Positions 4,961 through 5,826 of a stretch of DNA of 5,826 nucleotides are shown piece by piece. How positions within the stretch are numbered: the first letter of the stretch is position 1; each line of letters starts with the position of its first letter. The DNA is from Bacteroidales bacterium UBA6408 (GTDB taxonomy: Bacteria; Bacteroidota; Bacteroidia; Bacteroidales; UBA932). The translations under genes were made by a program, and so were the position numbers. A model generated the notes under the pieces. That model worked only from the letters and a program-made list of their open reading frames with translations, was not told where the DNA came from and made no database searches. The DNA is taken from positions 1 through 5,826 of the forward strand of contig DJPQ01000080.1 of assembly GCA_002439805.1 (NCBI GenBank), in the 5' to 3' direction.

Positions 4961-4981
4961 GGCATCACAGATTGTGATACC
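4961..4981. terminator. Hairpin between convergent genes, weak terminator candidate
   Basis: ATCACA (4964-4969) pairs with TGTGAT (4973-4978) around a 3-nt loop, with two further outer G-C pairs after a mismatch. It begins 2 bp after the stop of the plus-strand gene. No T-run follows on either strand, so intrinsic termination is doubtful; the hairpin could protect the 3' end. Confidence 0.35.
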
Positions 4982-5031
4982 TCATTCACGTTCAAAGCCT
5001 TAGCAACAACATTATCTTCCTGAAAAAGATT

Positions 5032-5445
5032 TTATCTATGACTATTCTCAAGAATATCAAGCATTTCCGAAGGAGAGACGACAACTCTTGTCTTGGGAAA
5101 ATGTCTGGCGTTGCCTGTTACAAGATAAGCATCGTCTTTCGACAACGCGACCTCATAGAAGACTCTGTCATCTGAGTCAGGGAAGTACTCATTTGAACAA
5201 ATCCGCTCCGATGAGACTCCCTGCTTTTCAATCTGATCAATTACGGAAGACACAAGGAGCGGCGGAAGTCTGAATTTCTTTCGAGCAAGCACTTCTCGAT
5301 ATTCCGACAAGATTTCCGGGTTATACATCGGAACTATCCTTTTGGAAAGAACGGCATTCAACACCTTGATAACCGAAGAATCCGAATTCTTGGACAGCAT
5401 TGCAGACACTATGACATTGGTGTCAATCACAGCAAAAATCTCCAT
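5032..5445 (-). CDS. PIN-domain toxin of a type II toxin-antitoxin pair
   Basis: PIN toxins are Mg-dependent ribonucleases that cut RNA, often tRNA or rRNA, when not bound by their antitoxin. The 137-residue protein fits the 'putative toxin component, PIN family' group in length and motifs: VIDTNVIVSAML with D8, EILSEYREVLARKKF with E48 and E51, FPDSDDRVFYEVALS with D90-D93, and AYLVTGNARHFP near the C-terminus. The last acidic position is Asn (N112) in TGN, a form I recall as common in this group. ATG at 5445 overlaps the antitoxin stop by one base (TGATG), implying coupled translation. GTG at 5448 is an alternative start giving one more residue and a 4-base overlap. It converges with the gene ending at 4958. 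The RNA target is unknown. Confidence 0.88.
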   Translation of the reverse strand: MEIFAVIDTNVIVSAMLSKNSDSSVIKVLNAVLSKRIVPMYNPEILSEYREVLARKKFRLPPLLVSSVIDQIEKQGVSSERICSNEYFPDSDDRVFYEVALSKDDAYLVTGNARHFPKTRVVVSPSEMLDILENSHR

Positions 5446-5735
5446 CACTCCCCCTGTCTGTAACGCCTTATTTCTTCATTGATTTCATCTAATGTCATGT
5501 CCGGGAAAGCGCCCTCATCCGCAAGAGCACGAATCTGTTGAAAAGCCTTATAGCCATCGACCCGAACCGATGTCTTATCCCCACGAATCTCAAATGGAAT
5601 CCTGCCACGCTGCACAACAGCTTTTGCAAATATATTCATTGCTGTGTTTGCACTCATCCCGAACTGCGAACACATTTCATCAAAAGAACTTTTGAGTTGC
5701 GAATCCATCCTCACCGTCATTGAAACTTGTGCCAT
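5445..5735 (-). CDS. RelB/DinJ-family ribbon-helix-helix antitoxin
   Basis: The 96-residue protein should form a dimer that binds the promoter through its N-terminal ribbon-helix-helix domain and covers the toxin with its C-terminus. Visible parts are the DNA-binding strand VSMTVRMDS (4-12), two helices (about 13-42, including MSANTAMNIFAKAVVQ), the RIPFEIRG motif (45-52) typical of RelB/DinJ, and an acidic helix MTLDEINEEIRRYR (80-93). ATG at 5735 is the natural start: it lies 16 nt after a -7 box and gives the usual N-terminus. It comes before the toxin gene, the normal antitoxin-first order. The usual DinJ partner is the RelE-like YafQ; here the partner is a PIN protein. Confidence 0.88.
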   Translation of the reverse strand: MAQVSMTVRMDSQLKSSFDEMCSQFGMSANTAMNIFAKAVVQRGRIPFEIRGDKTSVRVDGYKAFQQIRALADEGAFPDMTLDEINEEIRRYRQGE

Positions 5736-5751
5736 AGTCTTGTACTTTTTG

Positions 5752-5781
5752 CAAATTTATAACATTTATGTCAAAAAGCAA
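5752..5781 (-). promoter_or_regulatory. Promoter of the RelB/DinJ-PIN operon
   Basis: On the minus strand, TTG (5779-5781), exactly 19 nt of spacer and TAAATTTG (5752-5759) match the Bacteroidota consensus. The -7 box ends 16 nt before the start codon, so the leader should be only about 10 nt and has no Shine-Dalgarno sequence. Confidence 0.7.
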
Positions 5782-5826
5782 TAAATATGCGTCATTTCGC
5801 AGCAATACCGCACATATCATACATCA

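Noticed and set aside
5782..5826. Possible operator half-sites upstream of the RelB/DinJ promoter (ATATGCG ... CGCACATAT)
   Set aside because: The arms match only with a gap and lie upstream of the -33 element; too weak to call.
1..5826. CRISPR array, insertion sequence or integrase
   Set aside because: No regularly spaced direct repeats, no transposase or recombinase motifs and no terminal inverted repeats were seen.

Overview
This window looks like a piece of a Bacteroidota chromosome, most likely order Bacteroidales. Four independent places carry the Bacteroidota-type -7 box TAnnTTTG at a sensible distance upstream of a gene, and two of them have TTG exactly 19 nt further upstream. Most starts lack a Shine-Dalgarno sequence, the tRNA genes do not encode CCA, and the proteins are of Bacteroidales type. 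The GC-rich left third would fit an Alistipes- or Muribaculaceae-like gut lineage, but the species is inference.

Left third (1-2760, minus strand, GC-rich, core-like). A predicted lipoprotein with a C-terminal thioredoxin-like domain (CNAC motif), aldose 1-epimerase GalM, and the N-terminal half of thymidylate synthase ThyA, cut by the window edge, run in one direction with gaps of 47 and 72 bp. The only clear promoter lies upstream of the lipoprotein gene, so the three may be one transcription unit.

Middle left (2788-3713, minus strand, visibly more AT-rich). A toxin-first MqsR/MqsA-type toxin-antitoxin pair has its own promoter. A perfect 7-bp-arm inverted repeat sits over the expected -33 region and is a good candidate autoregulatory operator. 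Upstream, at 3738-3778, is an intrinsic terminator for minus-strand transcripts with no evident minus-strand gene feeding it.

Centre (3857-4197, plus strand). A tRNA cluster Arg(ACG)-Phe(GAA)-Cys(GCA) follows a TATCTTTG promoter. The Phe tRNA has G instead of the usual A as discriminator.

Middle right (4211-4958, plus strand). Just after tRNA-Cys there is a second promoter-like box. A long leader follows, holding a possible 32-codon ORF, two hairpins, four GCAGT direct repeats and a short palindrome. It leads to a 164-codon gene of unrecognised function with a winged-helix-like layout and a near-perfect Shine-Dalgarno sequence, which is unusual for the phylum.

Right end (5032-5781, minus strand). 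A RelB/DinJ-type ribbon-helix-helix antitoxin and a PIN-domain toxin overlap by one base and share a TTG-N19-TAAATTTG promoter. Two unrelated toxin-antitoxin modules therefore flank a tRNA cluster and an uncharacterised putative regulator. This is typical of accessory DNA gathered around tRNA genes. No transposase, integrase, CRISPR array or rRNA is visible.
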